A DNA stretch of 42,373 nucleotides from positions 1 through 42,373 of the forward strand of contig CBDUEV010000021.1 in the NCBI GenBank assembly GCA_965366365.1, given 5' to 3'. The notes beneath the pieces were generated by a model, which had not been told where the DNA came from, searched no databases, and saw only the letters and a list, made by a program, of their open reading frames with translations. Position 1 is the stretch's first letter. Each line of letters begins with the position of its first letter. The translations under genes were made by a program, and so were the position numbers. Shown one piece after another: positions 9,133-17,575 of this stretch. The DNA comes from CBDUEV01 sp965366365 (lineage in GTDB: Bacteria > Actinomycetota > Acidimicrobiia > Spongiisociales > JAENVV01).

Positions 9133-10022
9133 GCCAGCGAATGGAGCAGAATCGCCTTGAACGAGTGAAGTCGGTTCTCGGCCTGATCGAAGATCCGGGA
9201 GCGCTCGTGCTCGGCGACACCCGCCGAGAGTTCTTCGCCACGATGAGCGGGAAGACAATGGAGAAACACCGCATCTTCGGCTGCCGTCGCAAACATCGCT
9301 TCGTCGATGGTGAATCCGGAGAACGCATGAAGTCGATCGGTCCGTTCCTGTTCCTGCCCCATCGAGGCCCACACGTCCGTATAGACCACATCGGCGCCTG
9401 CGACCGCCTCGGCGGGGTCGTTGGTGATGTGCGTCGAGGAGTAGCGGGAAGCTGCGGCAACGTAGTCGGCGGAGGGCTCGAAGCCCGCAGGGGTGGCCAC
9501 CCGTACGTTCATGCCCATCATCGCCGCTCCCACCATCAGGGAGTGGCAGACGTTGTTGCCGTCGCCGACGTAGGCCAGAGTCGCCCCATCGGGGTCCGTG
9601 TGTTCACGGATCGTCATCAGGTCTGCAATCGCCTGACAGGGATGCTCGATATCGGAGAGGAGGTTGATCACCGGAGCCTCGGCGTGTTCCGCCACCGCCA
9701 CCAGGTGTCCGTGTTCGAATACACGGAAGGCGAGTGCGTCGAGGTAGCGGTCGAGGGTGCGGGCGACGTCCTCGACCGATTCGCGTCCACCCAGGCCGAC
9801 CTCTTCGTTCTTGAGCACGACCGGATGAGCGCCGAGCTGCACAGAACCTATCTCAGCGGAGACCCGCGTCCGCGTCGAAGGCTTCATGAAGAAGAGCCCG
9901 ACACCCGTGCCGGTCAACTCTCCGGCGGTGGCCGAAGGGTCCGCTTTGATGGCCAGACCTTGCGAAACCAGTGTCGCAATGGTGGCCGGGTCCTGCTCAA
10001 CGATGGTGAGAAAATCATTCAC
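9129..10022 (-). CDS. argF: Ornithine carbamoyltransferase
   Basis: Makes citrulline from ornithine and carbamoyl phosphate in arginine synthesis. The 297 residues carry the carbamoyl-phosphate motif STRTR, the motif HPCQAIADL, and HCLPAHRGEE with the catalytic Cys. The start is GTG 10022, which overlaps the pheT TGA in a GTGA. No other arg gene is in the window, so argF is separated from the usual arg cluster and is instead translationally coupled to pheT. Its carbamoyl phosphate would come from the carA/carB product in the same window. Confidence 0.96.
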   Translation of the reverse strand: MNDFLTIVEQDPATIATLVSQGLAIKADPSATAGELTGTGVGLFFMKPSTRTRVSAEIGSVQLGAHPVVLKNEEVGLGGRESVEDVARTLDRYLDALAFRVFEHGHLVAVAEHAEAPVINLLSDIEHPCQAIADLMTIREHTDPDGATLAYVGDGNNVCHSLMVGAAMMGMNVRVATPAGFEPSADYVAAASRYSSTHITNDPAEAVAGADVVYTDVWASMGQEQERTDRLHAFSGFTIDEAMFATAAEDAVFLHCLPAHRGEELSAGVAEHERSRIFDQAENRLHSFKAILLHSLA

Positions 10023-12421
10023 GCCGGTGCTCCTCGTAGAACTGCGCCGATCTCTCCGGCGGATTTGATCATACGGTCGCGAATCTTCGCGACCTCTTCG
10101 CCTGTCAGGGTCCGATCGGGCGCCCGCAGGGTGAAACGAATCGCCAGGCTCCTCCGTCCCGGCTCGAGGCTACCGCCCGAGAATTCGTCGAAAACGACTG
10201 CTGCCTCGAGGAGCGCTCCTGCCGCAGCAGACGTCACCTCGGTGAGTCGAGCGGCGGGCTCATCTCGCGGATACTCGAACGCCAGATCGAATTCGGTGAG
10301 CGGGAACACGCTCGGTTCCGAGAACTCCCAGGTGGGCCGTTCGAGGACGATGTGATCGACGTCGAACTCTCCCACCACGATGCGTCCCGCCAGCCCGTAG
10401 GAGCGGGCAACGGCGGGATGAAGCTCCCCGACGAATCCAACCGGGATCCCATCGATCTGTACCTCGGCGCCTCTGCCCGGATGCAGGGCGGCGATCGAGG
10501 CCTGATGAATCTGCGCAGATCCCAGCCCCATCTGTTGGCAGATGAGTCGCCACAGCGCCGTGCCGGTGAAGACGTCGACGGGGCGCTCCTGGCCGTCCAG
10601 GGAGGCGAGGCCCAGTGTGCCAATGGCGGCGAACCCGAGCTGATCGGGTTGATGGGGAACGACTCCGAGTTCCGATAGCTGGGACGGGAAGAACACTTTT
10701 CCGACCTCATAGAGCGCCACGGAACGGTTCCCGTGACCGACGTTGTAGCGGAGAGCCTTGAGCAGGCCGGGGAGGAGCGTCGTCCTGAGGAGGGACTCCT
10801 CCTCGCGCAGCGGGTTCTTCACCTCGATTCCCTTCCGACGGGCGTCGCCGTCGGGGAGATCGAGCATCGAGAGTTCGTCATGACCGTGGAAGCTGAAGGT
10901 CATCGCTTCGCTCAGCCCGGCGCCTTGCAGGACGGAACGGAGCCTCCGCAGTCGGCGTTGGGCACCGGTCAACCCACCCGCCTGACCCGAAGGCAGCGTG
11001 GACGGGAAGTTGTCGAGACCGTGCATCCGGGCAACCTCTTCGACGAGATCGATGGGCCTGGTCAAATCCGGTCGATTCGTCGGCACCGTGACCGAGAGCG
11101 GGGACGAACCGGCCACCTTCATCCCCAGCCTCTCCAGCATGGTGGCAACCGTCTCCTCGGGGAAAGGGACCCCCAGGATCCGGTCGACCAGGGATGTTTC
11201 GAGCTCCACGACGACGGGCTCGATCGCTCGTGGGTACACGTCGCGTGAACCGGCCAGTATCTTTCCCCCACCCACCTCGACGATGAGTTGCGCGACCCGA
11301 TCGGCCGCCAGAGGCGGGAGGTTCGGATCGACGTTTCGTTCGAAGCGCGCCGAGGCTTCGCTGCGCAGGCCGTGTCGACGGCTCATGTGCAGGATGGTGG
11401 CCGGGTCCCACGAGGCGGCCTCGACCAAGACATGGTTCGTCTCTGCAGACACCTCGGAGTGAGCGCCACCCATCGTTCCAGCCAGGGACGATGCAGCTTC
11501 CGCGTCCGCCACAACGAGGTCGCGAGGTGTGAGAATGCGCTCGACGCCGTCGAGCGTCGTCAGTTTTTCGCCGTCCCGGGCCGCACGAACGATGATGCGT
11601 GCGCCTGCCACCTTGTCATAGTCGAAGGCATGAGTCGGCTGCCCCAACTCCATCATGACGTAGTTGGAGACGTCCACGACGTTGCTTATCGCACGGACGC
11701 CTGCCTTGGCGAGCCGTTGCTGCATCCACAGAGGAGACGGCCCGATGGTCACACCTGTCACCTGACGGGCCACGAAGCGGCGGCAGCGATCAGGGTCGTC
11801 GATCTCGACCTGCAGATCGATGGCTTCCGGTCCCTCCTCGAAGACAATCTCGGGTTGGCGCACCGGGATGTCCCAGTAGGCCCCCAGGTCGTGAGCCACC
11901 CCCAGCATCGACATGGCATCCGGACGGTTGGGTGTGATGGCCAAATCGAAGACCACATCGGGAAGCTCGACGAGTTCGGAGAAGTCGGCACCAATGGGCA
12001 GGTCGTCGGGAAGCACGAGGATGCCCTCGGAGTCTTCGCCCAGGCTCAATTCGCGGGCCGAGCAGATCATCCCGTGGGACGTCACCCCTCGGATATCCCG
12101 CTGAGTGATCTCGAAATCTTCGCCGAGGACGGCCCCCGGCTCTGCCACCGGCACCACGGCCCCGGCTTCGAAGTTCCAGGCCCCACAGATTATCTGCTCA
12201 GGGGGGCCGCCGGTGGTCACCTCGCAGACCCGAATCTTGTCCGCGTTGGGGTGCGGCCCAACCGACACCACGCGCCCCACTTTCACGCCACGGAACGCCG
12301 GTTCCAGGACCTCGAAACCCTCCACCTCGTGTCCGATGTTGGCGAGCACGGTGGCGATCTCGGCGTGGTCCGTGGTAGGGAGATCGAGGAAGGACTCCAG
12401 CCAGCGGAGAGAGACCTTCAT
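10019..12421 (-). CDS. pheT: Phenylalanyl-tRNA synthetase beta subunit
   Basis: The beta chain of the (alpha-beta)2 enzyme that charges tRNA-Phe. The 800 residues run through an N-terminal OB-fold tRNA-binding domain (around 40-150), the B3/4 editing region, B5 domain, the catalytic-like core and a C-terminal ferredoxin-fold anticodon-binding domain. Length is normal. ATG 12421 overlaps the pheS TGA in an ATGA, so alpha and beta chains should be made in step. Confidence 0.97.
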   Translation of the reverse strand: MKVSLRWLESFLDLPTTDHAEIATVLANIGHEVEGFEVLEPAFRGVKVGRVVSVGPHPNADKIRVCEVTTGGPPEQIICGAWNFEAGAVVPVAEPGAVLGEDFEITQRDIRGVTSHGMICSARELSLGEDSEGILVLPDDLPIGADFSELVELPDVVFDLAITPNRPDAMSMLGVAHDLGAYWDIPVRQPEIVFEEGPEAIDLQVEIDDPDRCRRFVARQVTGVTIGPSPLWMQQRLAKAGVRAISNVVDVSNYVMMELGQPTHAFDYDKVAGARIIVRAARDGEKLTTLDGVERILTPRDLVVADAEAASSLAGTMGGAHSEVSAETNHVLVEAASWDPATILHMSRRHGLRSEASARFERNVDPNLPPLAADRVAQLIVEVGGGKILAGSRDVYPRAIEPVVVELETSLVDRILGVPFPEETVATMLERLGMKVAGSSPLSVTVPTNRPDLTRPIDLVEEVARMHGLDNFPSTLPSGQAGGLTGAQRRLRRLRSVLQGAGLSEAMTFSFHGHDELSMLDLPDGDARRKGIEVKNPLREEESLLRTTLLPGLLKALRYNVGHGNRSVALYEVGKVFFPSQLSELGVVPHQPDQLGFAAIGTLGLASLDGQERPVDVFTGTALWRLICQQMGLGSAQIHQASIAALHPGRGAEVQIDGIPVGFVGELHPAVARSYGLAGRIVVGEFDVDHIVLERPTWEFSEPSVFPLTEFDLAFEYPRDEPAARLTEVTSAAAGALLEAAVVFDEFSGGSLEPGRRSLAIRFTLRAPDRTLTGEEVAKIRDRMIKSAGEIGAVLRGAPA

Positions 12422-13452
12422 ACGAACTGTCCCAGCACTCGGAGATCATTCTCGAAGAAGTGTCTGATGTGGGTGATCCCGTGGCGAACCATGGCCAGGC
12501 GTTCCACCCCCATGCCGAAGGCGAACCCGCTCAAGCGGTCGGGGTCGTAGTCGACAGCTTCGAGAACGTTGGGATCGACCATGCCGCAACCCATCAGCTC
12601 TATCCAGCCGACGTTGCCGCACACCCGGCAGCCGGAGCCGTCGCAGGCGAAACACGAAACGTGCATCTCGGCGGACGGTTCGGTGAACGGGAAGAAGTGG
12701 GGAATCAGCTTGATCCTGCGACCCTTGCCGAAGAATTCGTTGGCGAAGTGTTCCAGGGTGCCCTTGAGGTCTGTGAGGCTGATGTGAGTGTCGACAGCCA
12801 GACCCTCGATCTGATGGAAGACGGGCGAGTGGGTCGGGTCGAGGTCATCGGAGCGGAACACCCGGCCCGGCACCAGTACATAGGTGGGAGGTTCGTTCTC
12901 GAGCATGTACCGGATCTGCATCGGTGACGTTTGGGTGCGGAGCAACATCTCGTCGGCCGGGTCGCCGAAGTCCACGTAGAGCGTGTCCGATTCGGCCCTG
13001 GCGGGGTGATCCTTGGGCGTGTTGAGCGCGTCGAAGTTGTGAAAGCCGGTCTCGACCTCCGGTCCGGTGGCGATCCGGTACCCGATGGCGGTGAAGATGT
13101 CGACGACCTCGTCGATCGTGGAGGTGAGGAGATGGGCGGTACCTTCGCGAAGCCGCACCTTCGGAACGGTCACATCGACCCGGTCCTCCTCGAGAAGCCG
13201 GTCCTCGGCGTGCCGCTCGAGCGTGCGACGTTTCCGCTCGAGCAATTCCTGGAAGTGAGCGGCTACCTCGTTGAGACGAACCCCCACGACGGGCCGCTCC
13301 TCGGCCGGCAATCCACCCAGACCCCGGCGAAGCTCCGCCAGTTTCGAGGCTCGCCCAACCAGCACACCTTCGAGGTCCTTGAGCTGATCGAGGTCGGTTG
13401 CAGCGTCCACCCGCTCGGGCGCGGAGAGAACGAGTTGTTCGAGTTCGTCCAT
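12418..13452 (-). CDS. pheS: Phenylalanyl-tRNA synthetase alpha subunit
   Basis: The catalytic alpha chain of phenylalanyl-tRNA synthetase. The 344 residues contain an N-terminal coiled coil (about 1-90), class II motif 2 (GRVFRSDDLDPTHSPVFHQ), a GIELMGCGMVDP-like block following four cysteines, and motif 3 (GFAFGMGVERLAM). ATG 13452 has no Shine-Dalgarno; TAACCT, a possible -10 box, ends 10 nt upstream, so the mRNA could have almost no leader. The 153-nt gap to the channel gene shows no other clear feature. Confidence 0.97.
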   Translation of the reverse strand: MDELEQLVLSAPERVDAATDLDQLKDLEGVLVGRASKLAELRRGLGGLPAEERPVVGVRLNEVAAHFQELLERKRRTLERHAEDRLLEEDRVDVTVPKVRLREGTAHLLTSTIDEVVDIFTAIGYRIATGPEVETGFHNFDALNTPKDHPARAESDTLYVDFGDPADEMLLRTQTSPMQIRYMLENEPPTYVLVPGRVFRSDDLDPTHSPVFHQIEGLAVDTHISLTDLKGTLEHFANEFFGKGRRIKLIPHFFPFTEPSAEMHVSCFACDGSGCRVCGNVGWIELMGCGMVDPNVLEAVDYDPDRLSGFAFGMGVERLAMVRHGITHIRHFFENDLRVLGQFV

Positions 13453-13605
13453 GAGGCGATTCAGGTTAGTACCCGATCCTCGCCGAGCTGCCGGTCATAT
13501 CTCCCTTGCGCCTGGCACGCCGTCCCCGACGCCTGCCCTCACCCTGGCCAGTGGCTCAGCGACTTCGCTTCATCCCGCCAGGCACGGCGACTTGGTCATT
13601 GGGCC

Positions 13606-14760
13606 CTACCGAGGGCTCTCGAAGGCCGGCACGTGCGAGAGGGGCGCCAGGGTGCCAAGGGATTCGGCCACGACCACCGCATTGTCGCCGGGCTCGAGGC
13701 GGAACCCGGTTGGAGGGTTGAGGTGGCTGGTGCCGTTGCGACTCACGGCCAGCAGCGTGGCGGAGTGCTCGGCCCGCATGCGAGTCGATAGCTCATCGAT
13801 GGTGAGCCCGATGTAGGAATCCGGCAACGCCACCCGGTAGAGCTCCGACCCCTCCCCGCCTGAGACGATGTCCGTGACGAGATCGGTGAGACCGGGGTAC
13901 AGCGACGTCCGCGCCAGGAGGTGGGCACTCAGTTTCGAGGTGATGAGCAACTCGTCCACGTCGGCACGCTTGAAATGGGCGGCGTGATTCGGGTTGTTCA
14001 CCTCGGCCACCGTCCTCACGTGTGAAGCGATCGATTCGATGGCGAGGATGACCAGGATCGATCGCATGTCCGCTTCGTCGGATCCATCCGAAGGGCACAC
14101 GATGGCCGCAGAGGCGTGTTGGATGCCGGCGCGTTCGAGATCGTCGGCCTTGGTCGTGTCCCCCCGCACGAAATAGACATCGCCATCGGACGGGTTCCGA
14201 TCCACGTCGTGCAGCACCACGACCTTGTGGTTGTAGTCGTCGGAGCGAAGCTCCTCGACCAGCGCTCGCGCCGTTGCATTCCAACCGCAGATGACGATGT
14301 GGTCCGTGTATCCGGAAGCGCCCATGCCTTGTCCCTCCTTCATGAGAAAGTCGATGATGAAACCCAGGAGTGCGCCGGTGATGGTGGCGACGATGCCCAC
14401 GCCGAAGAGAACCAGGAGCCAGCTGATGACCCAGCCACCCCAGGTCGTGACGTGTGAAGCATCGCCCTGACCCATCACGGTCGTGATCGCCCAGTAGAAG
14501 GTCTCCCCAAAGCCACTGAAACTGCGTTCTTTCTCGATGAGCATGACGGCCAGTGCCGCAGTCGAGACGAAGACGAACAGAAACGTGAACATGGCGAAGA
14601 AGAAATGGGGATCGAGGTTCTTGCCGATCCGTTTCAGATGCCAGACGATCCTCTGGATGAGTGGGTGGCCGAAAAGGCCGCGCAGTCGCACTCTCACGAG
14701 GTCCCCCTTGCCTCCAGCCGGTGGTTCCTCCGTTGAACCTACCCGGCGAAGCCGGACCAT
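13606..14760 (-). CDS. Potassium channel-like protein with RCK (TrkA-N/TrkA-C) domains
   Basis: A two-helix ion channel of the MthK type, 384 residues. TM1 spans about 53-75, then the pore loop, TM2 about 108-140, an RCK_N nucleotide-fold domain starting at HIVICGWNATAR, and an RCK_C domain to the end. The pore sequence reads TTVMGQGD (93-100), where potassium channels have TTVGYGD, so the selectivity filter is one residue longer and lacks the Tyr. Ion selectivity is therefore uncertain. An internal GTG at 14697 is an alternative start. It stands alone between tsnR and pheS on the same strand. Confidence 0.85.
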   Translation of the reverse strand: MVRLRRVGSTEEPPAGGKGDLVRVRLRGLFGHPLIQRIVWHLKRIGKNLDPHFFFAMFTFLFVFVSTAALAVMLIEKERSFSGFGETFYWAITTVMGQGDASHVTTWGGWVISWLLVLFGVGIVATITGALLGFIIDFLMKEGQGMGASGYTDHIVICGWNATARALVEELRSDDYNHKVVVLHDVDRNPSDGDVYFVRGDTTKADDLERAGIQHASAAIVCPSDGSDEADMRSILVILAIESIASHVRTVAEVNNPNHAAHFKRADVDELLITSKLSAHLLARTSLYPGLTDLVTDIVSGGEGSELYRVALPDSYIGLTIDELSTRMRAEHSATLLAVSRNGTSHLNPPTGFRLEPGDNAVVVAESLGTLAPLSHVPAFESPR

Positions 14761-14827
14761 GCCTCGGGCGGCGCGTTCCCCGCAGGCGTGAGACCGGAGC
14801 CTTCGAGGGGTGTCCGGGCATCTTTCC

Positions 14828-15592
14828 CTACTGGGCTGCGCTCCACGCGTACATGAGGATGGAGGCGGAGACAGCTGCGTTGAGGGACTCGGTTCCGCCG
14901 GGCATCGGGATCGTCACCAATGCATCGGAACGCCTCACTGCGTCGGCGGGAAGGCCGTGGGCCTCCGATCCGATCAACAGCGCGTCGCGTCTGGCTTCCA
15001 TCGCCACCTCGTGTGGCGTGCGGCCGCCCTCCACCACCGAGGCCACCACTCGGTATCCGGCACTCTTCAGCGACTCGATGTCCAAGCTGCGGCTCCAGGA
15101 CAACCGGGTCTGGAAATGGGCGCTCGCTGCTGCGCGCAGCGTCTTGGGGCTCCACAAGTCAGCCCCTCCGGCCACCGACACGTCGAAGCCGAAGGCGGCG
15201 GCCGTACGGATCATCGTGCCGAGATTGCCCGGATCACTGACGTCGGCGAGGACGAGGACGCGATCGTCGGTGAGATGGGCCGGTTGCGGGATGTGCATCA
15301 CAGCGACCGGACCCCGCGGAGTCTCGGTGTCGGCCACCTTGGCGAGCACTTCGGGAGTCACCAGAACGATCGGAAGACCCCGCTGTTCCGCCAGTTGGCG
15401 GCTGGCGAGGTCGCTGCTGAGCGCGAAGATCGTCTCGATCGTCATGTCGACGCCGACGGCAGCCGCCAGCGAGTGGGGGCCCTCGAGGAGGGTCTTCCCT
15501 GTCTCTCTGCGGGCCCGAGCGCGACTGAGCCGGGCCGCCTCCAATACCCGAGGGTTCCGGAGAGAACGGACCGGCTCGTCAGATGTGGTCAG
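14828..15592 (-). CDS. SpoU/TrmH-family rRNA 2'-O-methyltransferase (TsnR-like)
   Basis: Transfers a methyl group from S-adenosylmethionine to a ribose 2'-OH, most likely in 23S rRNA. The SPOUT knot motifs are all present: DVSDPGNLGTMIRTA, LIGSEAHGLP and IPMPGGTESLNAAVSASI. The start is uncertain. The first ordinary start is TTG 15544, but the upstream frame encodes VRSLRNPRV, which matches the usual N-terminus of this family. No ATG, GTG or TTG lies between it and the rplT stop. I therefore place the start at CTG 15592, which overlaps the rplT TGA in a CTGA. Last gene of the infC operon. Confidence 0.85.
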   Translation of the reverse strand: MTTSDEPVRSLRNPRVLEAARLSRARARRETGKTLLEGPHSLAAAVGVDMTIETIFALSSDLASRQLAEQRGLPIVLVTPEVLAKVADTETPRGPVAVMHIPQPAHLTDDRVLVLADVSDPGNLGTMIRTAAAFGFDVSVAGGADLWSPKTLRAAASAHFQTRLSWSRSLDIESLKSAGYRVVASVVEGGRTPHEVAMEARRDALLIGSEAHGLPADAVRRSDALVTIPMPGGTESLNAAVSASILMYAWSAAQ

Positions 15593-15954
15593 CTCTGTGA
15601 TCCTGCCTGCTGCTCGGCGAGCTCCACCAGTTGGGTGAACGCACCCGGGTCGTTGATGGCCATCTCGGCGAGCATCTTGCGGTCGACCTGGACCTCGGCG
15701 AGGCGTAGCCCGGCCATCAGGCGGCTGTAGGTCGTGCCGTTTTGGCGCGCCGCCGCATTGATGCGCTGGATCCAGAGACGGCGAAAATCGCCCTTGCGAG
15801 CCCGACGATGGTCGTACGAGTCCTGCATGGCATGCATGACCTGCTCGTTGGCCGTCTTGAACCGTCTACTGCGCGCCCCCGTGTAGCCACTGGCGCGATC
15901 GAGAACTTTGCGGTGCTTCTTCCGTGCGTGGACGGAGCGTTTCACTCTTGCCAT
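15589..15954 (-). CDS. rplT: Ribosomal protein L20
   Basis: A 121-residue 50S subunit protein, binding 23S rRNA early in assembly. It begins MARVKRSVHARKKHRKVL and has the conserved block INAAARQNGTTYSRLMAGL. The length is normal. It lies 14 nt downstream of rpmI in the infC-rpmI-rplT-tsnR operon, in the order found across bacteria. In several bacteria L20 represses this operon by binding its mRNA. Confidence 0.98.
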   Translation of the reverse strand: MARVKRSVHARKKHRKVLDRASGYTGARSRRFKTANEQVMHAMQDSYDHRRARKGDFRRLWIQRINAAARQNGTTYSRLMAGLRLAEVQVDRKMLAEMAINDPGAFTQLVELAEQQAGSQS

Positions 15955-15968
15955 GGTCGCTCCCCCTC

Positions 15969-16163
15969 CTACTGACCGAGCAAGCGGCGCATGCGCTTGG
16001 CGTCGCCCTTGCTGAGGTCCGTTTCGCCGTCGAGACGACGGTATCGCTTCTTACCCTTGGCCAGGGCAAGGTGGCCGCGTCCGGATTGACGCCGGCGGAG
16101 CTTTCCTGATCCTGTTGTCTTGAAGCGCTTGGCCGCACCCTTGTGGGTCTTCATCTTGGGCAT
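15969..16163 (-). CDS. rpmI: Ribosomal protein L35
   Basis: A 64-residue basic 50S protein starting MPKMKTHKGAAKRFK and ending RMRRLLGQ. ATG 16163 is the family start; the frame upstream to 16418 is not coding, since it adds 85 Arg/Ser-rich residues. It lies between infC and rplT. Confidence 0.98.
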   Translation of the reverse strand: MPKMKTHKGAAKRFKTTGSGKLRRRQSGRGHLALAKGKKRYRRLDGETDLSKGDAKRMRRLLGQ

Positions 16164-16269
16164 GCGCTCTCCTTTCTGCTCACGGAGGGTCGCCGAGGCG
16201 GGTGACGAAGGGCCCGAGCCCGTCGCTTCCCTCCGGTTCGTTCGCCGAGGCGAAACGATTCGTCGAATC

Positions 16270-16899
16270 TCACTCTTCTTCGTTGGACGGTGACGTTGTC
16301 TCGTCCGAAATCTCTTCGGACTCGTCCTTTTCATCCTCTTCGTCGCCGCCATCGAGGAACCGGCGGACGCCCTCCTTGCCGAGGGCCTTGGCGGCCGGCG
16401 TCGGAGCGAGAACTCCACTCATCGTGCGGCCGTCCTTTTGGGGGGCTTGCTCGACGACGGCGTACTCGCCGACGTCATCGACCAAACGCCGAACCAGGTT
16501 GTAGCCCAGCTCCGGACGCTCGTTCTCCCGACCACGGAATCTGACGGTCACCTTCACCTTGTCGCCCTCGCTGAGGAATTGCATGGTGCGCCTCAGCAGG
16601 ATCTCGTAGTCATGAACACCGATCCGGGGCTTCATCCGAACCTCTTTGATGACCGTCCGAGTCTGCTTCTTGCGGGCTTCGCGGTCTCGCACCGAGTTCT
16701 CGTACTTGTATTTGCCGTAGTCCATGATCTTGCACACGGGTGGTTTGGCGCCCGGGGCCACCTCTACGAGGTCCAGCCCGAGCTGGTCGGCCAACCACAT
16801 GGCCTCTTGAGTCGTCTTGACCCCAACCTGTGAGCCGTCAGGTGCGACGACTCGTACTTCACGGGCTCGAATGTTCCCGTTCACGCGTAACTCGGCGAT
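16270..16899 (-). CDS. infC: Translation initiation factor IF-3, ATC start
   Basis: Keeps 30S subunits free and checks initiator tRNA pairing. The N-domain (LRVNGNIRAREVRVV) and C-domain (EVRMKPRIGVHDY; KVKVTVRFRGRE) are both complete. A long acidic tail (about 25 residues rich in Asp and Glu) closes the protein. A perfect AGGAGG (16906-16911) lies 6 nt upstream of ATC 16899, and no ATG or GTG in this frame fits it. infC commonly uses a rare start codon that allows IF-3 to limit its own synthesis. In-frame ATG 16935 and GTG 16950 lack a ribosome site and GTG 16950 lies in a hairpin. Confidence 0.93.
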   Translation of the reverse strand: MAELRVNGNIRAREVRVVAPDGSQVGVKTTQEAMWLADQLGLDLVEVAPGAKPPVCKIMDYGKYKYENSVRDREARKKQTRTVIKEVRMKPRIGVHDYEILLRRTMQFLSEGDKVKVTVRFRGRENERPELGYNLVRRLVDDVGEYAVVEQAPQKDGRTMSGVLAPTPAAKALGKEGVRRFLDGGDEEDEKDESEEISDETTSPSNEEE

Positions 16900-16911
16900 G
16901 TCATTCCTCCT
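16897..16911 (-). promoter_or_regulatory. infC ribosome-binding site and ATC start codon
   Basis: AGGAGG at 16906-16911, spacer AATGAC, then ATC at 16897-16899. The ATG inside the spacer is out of frame and too close to the Shine-Dalgarno to be used. This site decides the infC start. Confidence 0.75.
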
Positions 16912-16936
16912 GGATTCTCGAAGCCGATTGGTCATA

Positions 16937-16960
16937 CAAAAGAGCAGCACACCGTGCTGC
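16937..16960 (-). terminator. Hairpin with T-rich tail in the infC leader (possible attenuator)
   Basis: In the minus-strand direction GCAGCAC / GTGCTGC form a perfect 7-bp stem with a 3-nt loop (16944-16960), followed directly by TCTTTTGT. It lies about 100 nt after the predicted start of transcription and 45 nt before the infC start. The shape is that of a weak intrinsic terminator, consistent with attenuation control of the infC-rpmI-rplT operon. Confidence 0.5.
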
Positions 16961-17065
16961 CCTCATCACACCCGTCCTCACGGACAGTGTCCTGGTGTAC
17001 CGCGGCGCACCTTGAGTGGCCGGGTGGGAAGCAGCGGCTTCCTCTTCCGCTCGATTGTGTGAGCC

Positions 17066-17093
17066 AGTATACGGTCGGGGCAATCCATGTCAA
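17066..17093 (-). promoter_or_regulatory. Strong promoter for infC-rpmI-rplT-tsnR
   Basis: The minus strand has a perfect -35 TTGACA (17088-17093), a 16-bp spacer and -10 TATACT (17066-17071). Transcription should start near 17059, giving a leader of about 160 nt. The -35 begins 23 nt after the ribH stop, so read-through from the long upstream operon is also possible. Confidence 0.75.
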
Positions 17094-17116
17094 CGCGGCC
17101 GGCCCGTCGAGGTGGC

Positions 17117-17575
17117 CTAGGGCAGCTCGGCAATGGCACGGGCGGCCATCAGGGCCGCCTCCGCCGCCTCTGCGCCTTTGTTGCCGGGACCGGGAACGCT
17201 CCGCTCCCGAGCATGCTTCACATCCCGCACCGTCAGCAGGGCATTCCCGACCGGGACGCCACTCGTGACGGCCACGTTCATCAGACCGGCACTGGCCTGA
17301 GTGGCAACATGGTGGTAGTGATCGGTCTCTCCCTCGATGACGGCGCCGATCGCCACGATGGCATGATGATGAGAGGCGAGCGCACGAGCTACGACCGGAA
17401 GTTCCAGGGCTCCGGACACTCTCACCACGGTGACGTGGTCCACCCCGGCATCGTCGAGGCGACCAAGCACCCCGGCCAGCAGACCATCGGTGATCGGGGC
17501 GTTGAACGACGAGACCACCACACCGACCCGCATACCTTTTCCATCGGCCGCGGGCGTCACGTCATGTCGTTGCAT
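17117..17575 (-). CDS. ribH: 6,7-dimethyl-8-ribityllumazine synthase
   Basis: Penultimate step of riboflavin synthesis: condenses the ribitylamino-pyrimidine with 3,4-dihydroxy-2-butanone 4-phosphate. The 152 residues carry VSSFNAPIT near the N-terminus, VSGALELP and GAVIEGETDHYHHV, the substrate-binding motifs of the family. The start overlaps the ribBA end by 14 nt, so its ribosome site is inside ribBA. It is the last gene of the long pyr-to-rib run. Confidence 0.95.
   Translation of the reverse strand: MQRHDVTPAADGKGMRVGVVVSSFNAPITDGLLAGVLGRLDDAGVDHVTVVRVSGALELPVVARALASHHHAIVAIGAVIEGETDHYHHVATQASAGLMNVAVTSGVPVGNALLTVRDVKHARERSVPGPGNKGAEAAEAALMAARAIAELP

Noticed and set aside
9133..9372. 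An 80-residue N-terminal extension of mpg
   Set aside because: It lies wholly inside argF and does not resemble the AAG family; GTG 9132 gives the normal length.
13463..13468. Leaderless promoter for pheS (TAACCT 10 nt before ATG)
   Set aside because: Spacing is 2-4 nt too long for a truly leaderless transcript and there is no -35 box; left as weak.
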